Part shown: in pieces, positions 10,026 to 18,036 of the stretch
How the letters are laid out: every line of letters starts with the position of its first letter
How positions within the stretch are numbered: position 1 is the first letter of the stretch
Assembly (NCBI RefSeq): GCF_017573505.1
Contig: NZ_JAGEOJ010000005.1
Span: 496,001 to 560,000 of the forward strand
Direction of reading: 5' to 3'
Length of the DNA: 64,000 bases
Source of the DNA: Actinomadura barringtoniae
GTDB taxonomy: Bacteria > Actinomycetota > Actinomycetes > Streptosporangiales > Streptosporangiaceae
Notes under the pieces: model-generated
The model's input: the letters and a program-made list of their open reading frames with translations, nothing else
Told to the model about the DNA's origin: nothing
Database searches by the model: none
Program-made: the position numbers and the translations under genes

Positions 10026-11075
10026 TCAGCGGCGCGGTCCCGGCCGGTGCGGGGCGGTTCCCAGCCAGCACGCGATGGCCGCGCCGCGGGCGCGCACGCC
10101 CAGCTTGGCGAAGATCCTGTTCACGTGGTTCTTCACCGTGTACTCGGACACGACGAGCAGGCGGGCGATCTCGCCGTTCGAACGCCCCTGCGCGATGAGA
10201 TCCATCACCTCGGTCTCCCGCTTCGACAGCCCGAGATCCGCGCATGGCCGTCCTGCCGCGCCCGGCAGCCCCGGCGTGTCCGCCGCGGCGGGCCCGTCCG
10301 TCGCGGCGGTCCAGGCCGAGGCGGCCCGGTCCGCTGCGGCCGGCCAGGGCGAGGCGGCCCGGTCCGGTGCGGCCGACCCGTCGGTGGTCGGCCGGTCCGA
10401 AGTGGCGGGCCAGGTCGAGGCGGAGGCTGAGCCCGAGGCGGCGGAACGGTCGGGCGAGGCTGGGCGGCCGGATGCGCCGGACCCGCCGGATGCGGCGGAA
10501 CGGTCGGGACGCGCGAGTCGGCCAGGCGCGGCGGAACGACCGGGTGCGGCGGGACGGTCGGGCCGCGCGAGCCGGCCGGGTGCGGCGGAACGACCGGCTG
10601 CGGAGGAGCGGTCGGGCGGGGTCAGGGGGCCGGGGACGGCGGGGGCGGGGGTTTCTCGGATGGCGGCGACCACGGCTCGGCCGGCGGCCGGGGAGAGGGG
10701 ACAGGCGCGGTCGGCGGCGGTGTCGCGGACGGCCGTGACCAGCTCGTCCACGTCGAACGCGCCGTGCACCAGGTAGCCGGTCGCGCCGTTGCGGATGGCG
10801 GCTCCGACGACGTCGGCGTCCGAGTCGTACGACAGCATGAGGACCCGGGCCAGTTCGCTGAGCGGCCGCGCCGCCGCGACGCCGTCCAGGACCGGCATGC
10901 GGACGTCGAGCAGGACGACGTCGGGGCGCAGGCGGCCGGCCTCGGCCACGGCCTGCTCGCCGTCGCCCGCCTCGCCGACGACGTCCAGGCCGCCCGCCTC
11001 CAGGAGTGATCTGAGGCCCGTGCGGACGACGGGGTTGTCGTCGACGACCAGGACCCGGACCGTTGAACCGCTCAT
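10026..11075 (-). CDS. LuxR-type response regulator with atypical receiver and expanded linker
   Basis: 349 residues. The receiver (about 1-125) has acidic VDD at 11-13 and Asp57 in VVLLDVRMPVLDG, but the switch Lys is replaced: the motif reads GYLVHGAF instead of GYLLKD. A LuxR helix-turn-helix closes the protein (LSKRETEVMDLIAQG, VSEYTVKNHVNRIF). Between them lies a linker of about 150 residues rich in Ala, Pro, Ser, Arg and Asp, including an 18-residue tandem duplication; family members have 10-30 residues here. The start ATG overlaps the kinase stop by four bases. It should act with that kinase, though loss of Lys suggests altered phosphorylation kinetics. Confidence 0.9.
   Translation of the reverse strand: MSGSTVRVLVVDDNPVVRTGLRSLLEAGGLDVVGEAGDGEQAVAEAGRLRPDVVLLDVRMPVLDGVAAARPLSELARVLMLSYDSDADVVGAAIRNGATGYLVHGAFDVDELVTAVRDTAADRACPLSPAAGRAVVAAIRETPAPAVPGPLTPPDRSSAAGRSAAPGRLARPDRPAAPGRSAAPGRLARPDRSAASGGSGASGRPASPDRSAASGSASASTWPATSDRPTTDGSAAPDRAASPWPAAADRAASAWTAATDGPAAADTPGLPGAAGRPCADLGLSKRETEVMDLIAQGRSNGEIARLLVVSEYTVKNHVNRIFAKLGVRARGAAIACWLGTAPHRPGPRR
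10501..10608. repeat. 54-bp tandem duplication within the regulator linker
   Basis: Two adjacent 54-base units (10501-10554 and 10555-10608) share most positions and encode the 18-residue repeat starting RSAAPGRLARPDR. Further degenerate copies occupy 10290-10500. The repeats keep the reading frame. Confidence 0.85.
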
Positions 11076-12325
11076 GACGCCTGCCTTTCGGGTGATCCGG
11101 TCCTCGGAACGAACGCCGGCGGGCCGGGCACGATCGCCTTGACGGTGGTCCCGGCGCCGGGGGCGGAGCCGACCTCGAGGTCGCCGCCGACCCGGCGGAC
11201 CCTTTCGCGCATGCCGACCAGGCCGTAGTGACCATCGCGCGTGAACATCGAGAGCTCGTCGTCGGCGGGCGGCTCGAAGCCGCCGCCGTCGTCCCGTACG
11301 GTCAGCTCGATCCGGTGGGCCGTGTCGAGCCGCAGCCGCACCTCGACCGACCGCGCACCCGCGTGGCGGGCCACGTTCGACAGCGCCTCCTTCAGGACCG
11401 CGACGACCTCGTGCCTGATCAGCAGGGGGACGTCGCGGAGGCCTGGCTCGTCCTCGACCTCGGTCTCCAGCGGAACGCCGTAGGCGCGGCTCCATTCGGC
11501 GGCGGTCTGGCCGACGGCCTCCACCAGCGGGCCGATCTCCTCCCGCAGGTCCGCGATGAGCCCACGGGCCTCGCGCGAGGCGATCTGGAGGGCGTCGACG
11601 ATGTCCCTCGCCGCGTGTTCGGCACGGTCGGGAGAACGGCGGATCCACGTGGGCAGGGCGGTCGCCGACAACGCGATGCCCTGCAAGGTCTTGGCCAGGG
11701 AGTCGTGCATCTCGCGGGCCAGGCGCGCGCGTTCCTCGGCCGCCGCGGACTCCGCCTCGGCCCGCCGCCGCGCGGCCTCGGCCTCGGCGTACTGGTCGAA
11801 GAGGCGCCGCAGCGCCACCCCCGCGCACGCTGCCAGCGGGTAGAAGCCGGGCAGGGCGACCAGCGTTCCGGCCGTGGCGACGCCGTCGGCCGCCGTCTCG
11901 CCCAGGCCGACGGCCGCGTAGTAGAGCAGGATCTGCGCCACGCAGATCGCCAGCATCCAGCGCCAGGGGTACATGACTCCGGCGATGGCCGAGGTCAGCA
12001 CGGTGAAGGCGAAGCATGGGCCGCTCACCCCGGTCTGGGCGAGGACCGCGACCACCAGCAGCGCGTCCAGCCACCACAGCGCGGGCCACTTGGTCAGGCA
12101 CGGGAGAACGGTTCGCCAGGCGAACAGGACGAAGGCCGTCTCCAGCGTCAGGACCGCCATCGTCGCCAGCGACGGGCCGTCCAGCCGGTCGGGCGGCAGC
12201 TGCGGCACCGCCATGGCCAGCCCGAGCCAGCGGAACAGCAGAAGCAGCCTGAGCGCGACGCCGAGCCGGGCCCAGGCGGGCGCGAGCGGCTCCGGGACGC
12301 CGTCACAGCGGATCAGCCTGCGCAT
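11072..12325 (-). CDS. Sensor histidine kinase (HisKA_3 family)
   Basis: 417 residues. About five to six transmembrane segments fill residues 20-170 with no large extracellular domain. A charged coiled helix leads into RARLAREMHDSLAKTLQG with phospho-acceptor His207. ATP-binding motifs are EALSNVARHA (N box), DDGGGFEP (G1) and HYGLVGMRERV (G2). It overlaps the upstream solute-binding/VWA gene by 13 bases and the downstream regulator by four, so the three are one transcript. With almost no sensory domain of its own, it probably reads its signal through the membrane-anchored upstream protein; that is inference. Confidence 0.93.
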   Translation of the reverse strand: MRRLIRCDGVPEPLAPAWARLGVALRLLLLFRWLGLAMAVPQLPPDRLDGPSLATMAVLTLETAFVLFAWRTVLPCLTKWPALWWLDALLVVAVLAQTGVSGPCFAFTVLTSAIAGVMYPWRWMLAICVAQILLYYAAVGLGETAADGVATAGTLVALPGFYPLAACAGVALRRLFDQYAEAEAARRRAEAESAAAEERARLAREMHDSLAKTLQGIALSATALPTWIRRSPDRAEHAARDIVDALQIASREARGLIADLREEIGPLVEAVGQTAAEWSRAYGVPLETEVEDEPGLRDVPLLIRHEVVAVLKEALSNVARHAGARSVEVRLRLDTAHRIELTVRDDGGGFEPPADDELSMFTRDGHYGLVGMRERVRRVGGDLEVGSAPGAGTTVKAIVPGPPAFVPRTGSPERQAS

Positions 12326-14088
12326 AGGACCTCATCGGACATGCGCATGGCGTCCGACCGCTGGAACAGCCCCATGATCTGCCGCGAGTTGTCGATCTTG
12401 AACGCGCAGCCGCCGGTCGACTTCGCCACGTCGCGCAGCTCAGGGGCCACCCCGCCGTCGAAGTCCAGCGCGATGACGTTCACCGGGCGGGCCGGGTCGA
12501 AGCTCGTCCCGACCTCCTTCAGCGCCTTGGCCTCGCCTGAGTGGCGGTCGCGGCCACCGGCACCGCTCGCGCCGCCCGCGGTCAGCACCAGCACGATGTT
12601 GAGCCTGTCCTCGGCGTAGTCACGCTTCATCTGCCGGTACGCCGCCGCGATCGAGGCGTACAGCCCGCCGCCGCCCACCGGCCGCCGCTGCACCTGCCGG
12701 AGCGCCTCCTGGAGGCGCAGGCGCTGGCTGACGCCCGCCGCGGAGGTGTCACCGAGCTCGGCCACAGACGCCAGATCGCGGTACGAGCGCCCGCGGCGTC
12801 CGGGCGACACCGACCACAGGCCGAACGAGGCGTCGTCGCGCATGGCGGCGAAGCCCGTGGTCAACGCGCTCAGCATGGCCGAGAGCCTGGCGCCCGGGCC
12901 GTTGGTCGGGACCGGCGAGGGACCGGAGGCGGCACGCGGCGGGTCGATCAGGACCAGCACGCTGGTGGCCTGCTCGAACTTGAGCCAGGCGTCCCGGATC
13001 CGCGCCGCCTCGCCGTCCTGGAGCACGGGCCGCTGCCCGGTGGCGGCGGCGCCGCGGAGGCCGATCTTGCGCAGGTCGCCCGCCGTCCGTGCCGAACGCA
13101 GGTCGGCCTGGAACGTGGCGGCGATCCGCTTGGCGTCGGGGTTCGGCGTGAGGACCGTGTAGGGGAAGTCGAGGTCGGGCGAGCGGTGGCTGGACGCAGG
13201 CCGGACCACGATCATCTTGCCGGTGGAGGCGGCGCCATTGGAGGCGGCGCCATGGCCGTTCAGCTGCGTCACGGTCTGCTCGGGCAGGACCGCGACCTGG
13301 CGGGTGCCCGCGCCGGTCAGGCTCGCCTGAACGTTCGCGCCGCCCTCGCCGGGGTCGAGCACCTTGGCCGCGCGGAGCATCCGGGTGAACGTGCCGAGCT
13401 GCCTCGATCCCGTTCCCGACTGCAACCACATCGCCAGCAGCGAGACCATCCCCGCCCCGCTGCGGGCCGGATCCAGCATCCGCAGGCGCAGGCTGTCGGC
13501 AGCGCTGTCCGCCGCACCGCCCGCCGCGTTGCCCGCGCCGGCCCCCGCGTGGGCGAGGACGCCGAACCCGTTCCGCCGCAGCCGGTCCAGGTCGGCGCCG
13601 AGCGCGCCCGAACGGGCTGCGGGCACGGAGAAGACGAGCGGCGAGGAGGCCACTGAAGGCGTCTGCGCGGCCGGGGGCACCTTCGAGGCGCCGGATCCGC
13701 CGCGCGATCCGCCGCGCGCGAGGTTCACCCACAGGGAGGAATCGGGAATCCAGACGTCCGGCCCGGACCTGCCCCCGGCGAGCGCGCCCGCCGTCACCGA
13801 CGAGGGCGAGGCGGTCACCCGGACCGTCACGCAGTGGCCCGCCCCGCGCTGGGAGGCGTTGAAACGGTCGGCGGCCGCGGTGATCGCCCCGGCCAGGCCG
13901 GGATCGGCCACCACGCTCAGTGATCGCGCCCGGCCGCCGCAGCCCGACGCGCCGCGGGCCAGCGCCCACCCTCCGGCCCCGAGCAGCAGGCCCGAGGCCA
14001 GCGCCACCGCCGCCACGACGGTCAGCCGGTCCTGGCCTCGGGAGGCACCGGGTGCCGGAGGACCGGGAGTTGAGTACGAGGGACCCAC
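12313..14088 (-). CDS. Membrane-anchored solute-binding domain fused to a VWA-like domain
   Basis: 591 residues. An N-terminal membrane anchor at about 20-45 is followed by a CGG motif and a periplasmic-binding-type domain (SLSVVADPGLAGAI, GPDVWIPDSSLW, FPYTVLTPNPDAKR). From about residue 370 a von Willebrand A-like fold follows (VLVLIDPPRA, GGGGLYASIAAAY, NIVLVLTAGG). MIDAS metal residues are lost: DxSxS reads DPPRA, the Thr position is Gly, and the later Asp is Ala. It starts the operon with the kinase and regulator and is paralogous in its first domain to 25843-26874. Likely an extracytoplasmic sensor or wall-associated protein; ligand unknown. Confidence 0.85.
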   Translation of the reverse strand: MGPSYSTPGPPAPGASRGQDRLTVVAAVALASGLLLGAGGWALARGASGCGGRARSLSVVADPGLAGAITAAADRFNASQRGAGHCVTVRVTASPSSVTAGALAGGRSGPDVWIPDSSLWVNLARGGSRGGSGASKVPPAAQTPSVASSPLVFSVPAARSGALGADLDRLRRNGFGVLAHAGAGAGNAAGGAADSAADSLRLRMLDPARSGAGMVSLLAMWLQSGTGSRQLGTFTRMLRAAKVLDPGEGGANVQASLTGAGTRQVAVLPEQTVTQLNGHGAASNGAASTGKMIVVRPASSHRSPDLDFPYTVLTPNPDAKRIAATFQADLRSARTAGDLRKIGLRGAAATGQRPVLQDGEAARIRDAWLKFEQATSVLVLIDPPRAASGPSPVPTNGPGARLSAMLSALTTGFAAMRDDASFGLWSVSPGRRGRSYRDLASVAELGDTSAAGVSQRLRLQEALRQVQRRPVGGGGLYASIAAAYRQMKRDYAEDRLNIVLVLTAGGASGAGGRDRHSGEAKALKEVGTSFDPARPVNVIALDFDGGVAPELRDVAKSTGGCAFKIDNSRQIMGLFQRSDAMRMSDEVLCAG

Positions 14089-14228
14089 TCAATACGACCC
14101 TTCTCGCACTATGGCCCATATAGGACCAAAAAGACCACAAGGATCAGCGGTACACACCCTAGACACTCGGACCACTCAAGATCATAAAAAGCCCGATATC
14201 CGGCCTGGCCGGCTACGGGCCGTGCGGG

Positions 14229-14279
14229 ACGCCCGCGCGGCACCCGCGCGACACCCGCGCGACGCCCGCGCGGCACCCG
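14229..14279. repeat. 11-bp tandem repeat in a divergent promoter region
   Basis: About four to five copies of a unit near CACCCGCGCGA occur in the 277-base gap between the VWA operon and the zincin-like gene. The rest of the gap has a lower-GC stretch at 14100-14200 that likely carries the VWA operon promoter. Confidence 0.7.
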
Positions 14280-14353
14280 TGAAGGCACCCCGCACCACGT
14301 TCCGTGATCACAACGTCACCGTGACGCCGACGGGGATGGCGAGCCCGGAGAGG

Positions 14354-14359
14354 TAGTCT
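14354..14359 (+). promoter_or_regulatory. -10 element for leaderless zincin-like gene
   Basis: TAGTCT lies six bases upstream of the GTG at 14366, with no ribosome-binding site between them. Confidence 0.5.
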
Positions 14360-14365
14360 GGTCGG

Positions 14366-14794
14366 GTGCGATCCCGTGTGGCAGGCACGCGGCGCCGCGA
14401 CAGGCACGGTCGCGGCCTCCGTGGCCCTCTGACGCCCCCGCAGGCCCCGGCCTCCCTCACTCGCGCGGAACGCTTCGACGGCATCGTGCGCGACGAGGTA
14501 CGCCGCCTCGAGCAGCACTGGGGCCGCGAGCTGGCCCAGGTGGAGTTCGCGGTCGAGGACGTGCCCGACCTTCCCGCCGACTTCGACGGGCCCGTTCCGC
14601 TCGGCCAGACCGCGCCCGGCATCGCCGGGCGCCCCGTCCGCATCGTGATCTTCCGGCGGCCGACCGAGGCGCGCGGCTCCGGCGACGCCGAGCTGAGCCT
14701 GCTCGTGCGCGACCTCCTGGTGAAGGAGATCGCGGACCTGCTCGGCCTCTCCCCCGAATCGGTCGACCCCAGCTACGACTCGCCCGACGACTGA
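14366..14794 (+). CDS. Zincin-like metallopeptidase-family protein without catalytic HExxH
   Basis: 142 residues of the DUF1025/zincin_1 family (Rv3259 position). Recognisable segments are RAERFDGIVRDEVRRL, VEFAVEDVPDLP and VRIVIFRRPTEARG. The usual catalytic helix with HExxHxxG is here LLVKEIADLLGLSPESVDP: Glu remains but both His are replaced by Lys and Asp, so zinc cannot be held in the canonical way. Probably a non-catalytic homologue. The GTG at 14366 fits a leaderless transcript. It is divergent from the VWA operon and precedes the lipase in the same orientation. Confidence 0.85.
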   Translation: MRSRVAGTRRRDRHGRGLRGPLTPPQAPASLTRAERFDGIVRDEVRRLEQHWGRELAQVEFAVEDVPDLPADFDGPVPLGQTAPGIAGRPVRIVIFRRPTEARGSGDAELSLLVRDLLVKEIADLLGLSPESVDPSYDSPDD

Positions 14795-14842
14795 GAGCGG
14801 GCCGGGCGAAATGGGCCCCGGCGCATCTGGTGGAAGCCGCCA

Positions 14843-14913
14843 CCGTCCTTCATGATCACCGAGTGACCGTGATCATCCGCGGCACGGTCACTCCGGTGAC
14901 ACATGAAGGACGG
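14843..14913 (+). promoter_or_regulatory. Large inverted repeat that would mask the lipase ribosome-binding site
   Basis: The left arm 14843-14871 and right arm 14883-14913 are complementary over almost 29-31 bases with only a few mismatches, around an 11-base loop. The right arm contains GAAGGA (14905-14910), the ribosome-binding site five bases before the lipase ATG. In RNA the hairpin would bury that site. It could instead end the upstream zincin-like transcript, or be a DNA operator. Confidence 0.75.
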
Positions 14914-14915
14914 CC

Positions 14916-15833
14916 ATGCGACCTCTCCCCCCGTTCCCCCGTGCGGGCAGACCGGCTGCGGCCGGGCTCCTCGCCGCCGCCGCCGCGGCCACCACGATCT
15001 CCGCCACCGCCTCCCCCGCCGCCGCGTCGCCCACCAGGCCGGCCGTACGGAGCGCGTCCACGCCCGTCTACTTCCTGCACGGCATCGACTGGAACCACGG
15101 TCACGCCGGCGACGCCCAGGTCAACTGCGAGAGCGCGTGGACGGCCGCCAAGACCGCGCTCAAGGACCGCGGCTGGACCGGCGACCTGATCACCTGGGGC
15201 TACTACGCCAAGGACACCCGCTGCACGCGGAAGTTCGACGGTGACCTGAACACCCGCATCCAGGAGCTGGGCAGGCAGTTCGCCTGGGACGTCCACGACC
15301 ACTACACCAAGTACGGGCAGCCCGTGGACGTCGCCGCCCACTCCATGGGAGGCCTGGTCGTACGGGCCGCGATCGAGGGCGTGAGGCGGTACGGCCAGAA
15401 CAAGGACTGGCCGGACAGCCTGGCCATCCAGGACGTCGTCACGTTCAGCACGCCGCACACCGGCACGAGCTGGGCGACGACCTGCACCGCGCTCAAGGGC
15501 TGGAAGCAGTGCAGCGACACCAGGCCGGGCAGCGGCTTCCTGAAGTGGTCGGGGCAGAACCCGCAGGCCGGCGGCGGTACGGACTGGACCCTGATCGGCG
15601 CGAGCGACGACGACATGGTCACCTCGGGCTCGGCGACCGGGATGCGGGCCAGGCACAAGACGATCTACGCGTCGGGCCAGGGCCTGGAGCACGGCACGAT
15701 CAAGAACAAGGGCACCGGGGACACCTGGAAGGCCAAGTACACCGACGACTACGGGACGACCTGGAAGAACCGCACGGGCCCCGGCCCGCTCCGGCTGCTC
15801 TACGACGCCCTGTACGACGCGTCCTCCGCCTGA
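14916..15833 (+). CDS. Secreted alpha/beta-hydrolase (lipase-like)
   Basis: 305 residues. The first 37 form a signal peptide with an Ala-rich hydrophobic core ending near SPAAAS. The mature part has an oxyanion-hole segment VYFLHGIDWNHG, the nucleophile elbow AHSMGG with Ser143, FSTPHTGT after it, and candidate acid and His residues in GASDDDMV and GLEHG. This is the lipase class 2-like fold; it probably hydrolyses lipid or ester substrates outside the cell. The start is fixed by GAAGGA five bases upstream. Expression may depend on opening the hairpin just before the start. Confidence 0.9.
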   Translation: MRPLPPFPRAGRPAAAGLLAAAAAATTISATASPAAASPTRPAVRSASTPVYFLHGIDWNHGHAGDAQVNCESAWTAAKTALKDRGWTGDLITWGYYAKDTRCTRKFDGDLNTRIQELGRQFAWDVHDHYTKYGQPVDVAAHSMGGLVVRAAIEGVRRYGQNKDWPDSLAIQDVVTFSTPHTGTSWATTCTALKGWKQCSDTRPGSGFLKWSGQNPQAGGGTDWTLIGASDDDMVTSGSATGMRARHKTIYASGQGLEHGTIKNKGTGDTWKAKYTDDYGTTWKNRTGPGPLRLLYDALYDASSA

Positions 15834-15874
15834 ACACGAACTCCGCCTGAACACGAACTCCGCCTGAACGCGAA
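15824..15874. repeat. 17-bp tandem repeat at the lipase 3' end
   Basis: Three copies of CTCCGCCTGAACACGAA (third copy with two changes) begin inside the last codons and run past the stop. Each copy carries an in-phase-shifted TGA, so it looks like duplication of the gene terminus. Confidence 0.9.
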
Positions 15875-15879
15875 ATGCC

Positions 15880-15914
15880 TTCGCCCCGACCATGAACGGC
15901 ATGGTCGGGGCGAA
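15880..15914. terminator. Bidirectional hairpin terminator
   Basis: TTCGCCCCGACCATG and CATGGTCGGGGCGAA form a perfect 15-bp stem with a 5-base loop, between the convergent lipase and small secreted-protein genes. There is no long T-run, as is common for actinobacterial terminators. Confidence 0.8.
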
Positions 15915-15928
15915 GAGTGCGGGGTGAA

Positions 15929-16456
15929 TCAGGAGGCGGGCAGCTTGGGGGTCGTGATGGTCTGCGTGGCACTGCAGCGCGCCTTCGCGCCCGTGCCCTG
16001 GCACACCTTGACGGTGTACTTGGTGATGAACGAACTGGCCGCCGGGTAACCGAAGCCGCGCTCCAGCTTCTTGGTGAACGCGTGGCTCTGGGTGTTGTGC
16101 GTTCCGCGCTTGGTGTACGCGGTCACGTAGAAGTACGCCTTGCCGCCGAGCTTGTTATAGGCGGACACCTTGCCGGTCGCGTACTTACCGAACGTGATGG
16201 TGCCGTGGGCACGCAGCTTGCGGTTCTTGGCGGTCGAGCACTTCTTGGCCTTGGGGTAACAGACGTCGAAGGGCTTGACCGGCGCGGCGACGGCCGCGGA
16301 CGTGCCGGCGGCAGAGGCCGAGGACGCGCCGGCGACGGCGGCACCCGCGGAGCCGGTGCCCGCGGCGGCGACGCCGTCGACACCGGCGCCGAGCGCGAGG
16401 GAAAGGCCGCCCAGGACGGCGGCGCCGCGAACGCGGCGGGGGGTGGCGGTCTTCAT
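15929..16456 (-). CDS. Small secreted protein of unknown family
   Basis: 175 residues. A twin-basic N-terminus and a long Ala/Gly/Ser hydrophobic region (about 10-58) indicate export, either by signal peptide with an Ala-rich spacer or by a membrane anchor. The mature region has about 115 residues with three or four Cys (DVCYPKAKKCS, VKVCQGTGAKARCS), many Lys and Thr, and beta-strand-like alternation, which suggests a small disulphide-bonded extracellular domain. GAGAGGA lies before the ATG. I recognise no family. Confidence 0.75.
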   Translation of the reverse strand: MKTATPRRVRGAAVLGGLSLALGAGVDGVAAAGTGSAGAAVAGASSASAAGTSAAVAAPVKPFDVCYPKAKKCSTAKNRKLRAHGTITFGKYATGKVSAYNKLGGKAYFYVTAYTKRGTHNTQSHAFTKKLERGFGYPAASSFITKYTVKVCQGTGAKARCSATQTITTPKLPAS

Positions 16457-16596
16457 CTATGTGTCCTCTCGGAGGGATCACTGTGACGGCACCGGCGGGG
16501 GCGGCACCGCTCATGATCATATTGGCCCGTCCGGGCGCTCCTCCGGTAGAAGCCACGGGGCCCTCGCACTAGTGCCCAGGCACCAGTCGCCGTGCG

Positions 16597-18036
16597 TCAG
16601 TGGATGACGGCGGTCTGCGAGTCGCCCACCGGCGGAAGGGTCACCGTGGTCGCGGCGGGCTCCAGCGGAAGCACCGTGAACAGGGCCTTGTCGCCCTTGC
16701 CCGTGGTGAGCGTCCGGGCCGCGTGCACCGGTCCCGAGCCCTCGACCGGGACGACGAGCACGCCGTAGCCGTGTTCACCGCCGCGCGGGCCCGCGATCTT
16801 GACCTCGGTGGTCCGGCCCGCGGGGATCTTCACCACCTGCGGGCTGCCCGGTCCCTGGCCGCCGATCGCGGTGATCCGTACGCTCGCGGCGCCCGCCGGG
16901 GCGGTCAGCTGGAGCGTGGAGTCGAACCGGTTGTCCGAGATCACCGCGCCGGTAGGGCTGAGCGGCGCGGTCGCCGTACCGAAGCCCACGTCACCGCCGC
17001 GCTGCGCGTCGAAGCCCGCGACGATCGGCCGGTCGGAGACCAGCCGTACGGCGGCGGGCTTGCCCGACAGCGCGCGGTCCAGTTCCAGCGGGGTCACGGT
17101 CTCGGCGGGGGCGTCCAGCACGTCCTGGCCCTGCGGGGCGAACGCACCGTTCGGCGTGAGCACCTGCACCTTGATCCGGGCGTCCTCGGAGCCGGGAACG
17201 CCGACCAGCAGTTGCCGGTTGCCCTCCCCGCTCGGGATGCCCGGCACGACCAGCGTCTTGGCGGGCGCGGGTGACAGCGGCATCCACTCGATGCCCTTCT
17301 TCTTGCCGATCCGCACCCGTACCGAGGCGGCGACCCGGCCCGTGGTCGAGTGCACCCGCAGCGCCAGGTCGCGCGCGGTGGCCAGGATGTCGCCGAGCCC
17401 CTCCGGCGACTTGCCGAGCGGGATGATCCTGGTGCTGTACGGCTCGACGGGCGTTCCCTGGCCGTCCGGGGTGTCCAGCGGCCCCTCGCCCGACAGCGCC
17501 GTGACGTCCACGGAGGCGGGCTGTGCGTCGACGTTGGTCAGGTAGAGATCCAGCTTCTCAGCCGCGATCGGCCCCGGCCCGAGGAACCACAGGTCGGTGC
17601 CCGGCCGGGCACAGCGCACGCCCGCCAGCCCGCGGTCGTCGCCGCCGGGCCAGTACGTGGTCCGTTCGGCCTCCAGCCCGGACGCCAGCGCCCCGGACCC
17701 GCGAACGGTGTAGGAGTCCTGGCCGTGCGTGATGTCCTTGGCGTAGGACTCGCCCGGGTTGGGGACCGAGGCGACGACCTTGCCGTCGCGGGTCTGCACG
17801 ATGTCGGCGCGGCCGGACCCGCTCCGCGCGGGCGCCAGCACGCTCACCCGCCCGTCCTCGTGGGCCGGGCAGACCATCATCGTCGAGGTCAGCGCGGCCT
17901 CGACGGGTTTGCCCGCCGCCCGCGCGGGAGCGTCGGGACGCGAGAGATCGGCCGCGCCGTACAGAGCGGCGAGCGCGATCAGGACCAGGCCCGCGGTGGC
18001 ATAGCGCAGCCCGAGAAGCCGGAGGAGCCTGTCCAT
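16597..18036 (-). CDS. DUF5719 family protein
   Basis: 479 residues. One N-terminal transmembrane helix (about 10-32) followed by an extracytoplasmic region of repeated beta-strand motifs. This actinobacterial family regularly follows the large membrane GT2 gene near whiB. Its ATG overlaps the GT2 stop by one base (TGATG), indicating translational coupling. It probably works with the GT2 at the outer face of the membrane in wall glycan assembly; this role is inferred from position only. Confidence 0.85.
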   Translation of the reverse strand: MDRLLRLLGLRYATAGLVLIALAALYGAADLSRPDAPARAAGKPVEAALTSTMMVCPAHEDGRVSVLAPARSGSGRADIVQTRDGKVVASVPNPGESYAKDITHGQDSYTVRGSGALASGLEAERTTYWPGGDDRGLAGVRCARPGTDLWFLGPGPIAAEKLDLYLTNVDAQPASVDVTALSGEGPLDTPDGQGTPVEPYSTRIIPLGKSPEGLGDILATARDLALRVHSTTGRVAASVRVRIGKKKGIEWMPLSPAPAKTLVVPGIPSGEGNRQLLVGVPGSEDARIKVQVLTPNGAFAPQGQDVLDAPAETVTPLELDRALSGKPAAVRLVSDRPIVAGFDAQRGGDVGFGTATAPLSPTGAVISDNRFDSTLQLTAPAGAASVRITAIGGQGPGSPQVVKIPAGRTTEVKIAGPRGGEHGYGVLVVPVEGSGPVHAARTLTTGKGDKALFTVLPLEPAATTVTLPPVGDSQTAVIH

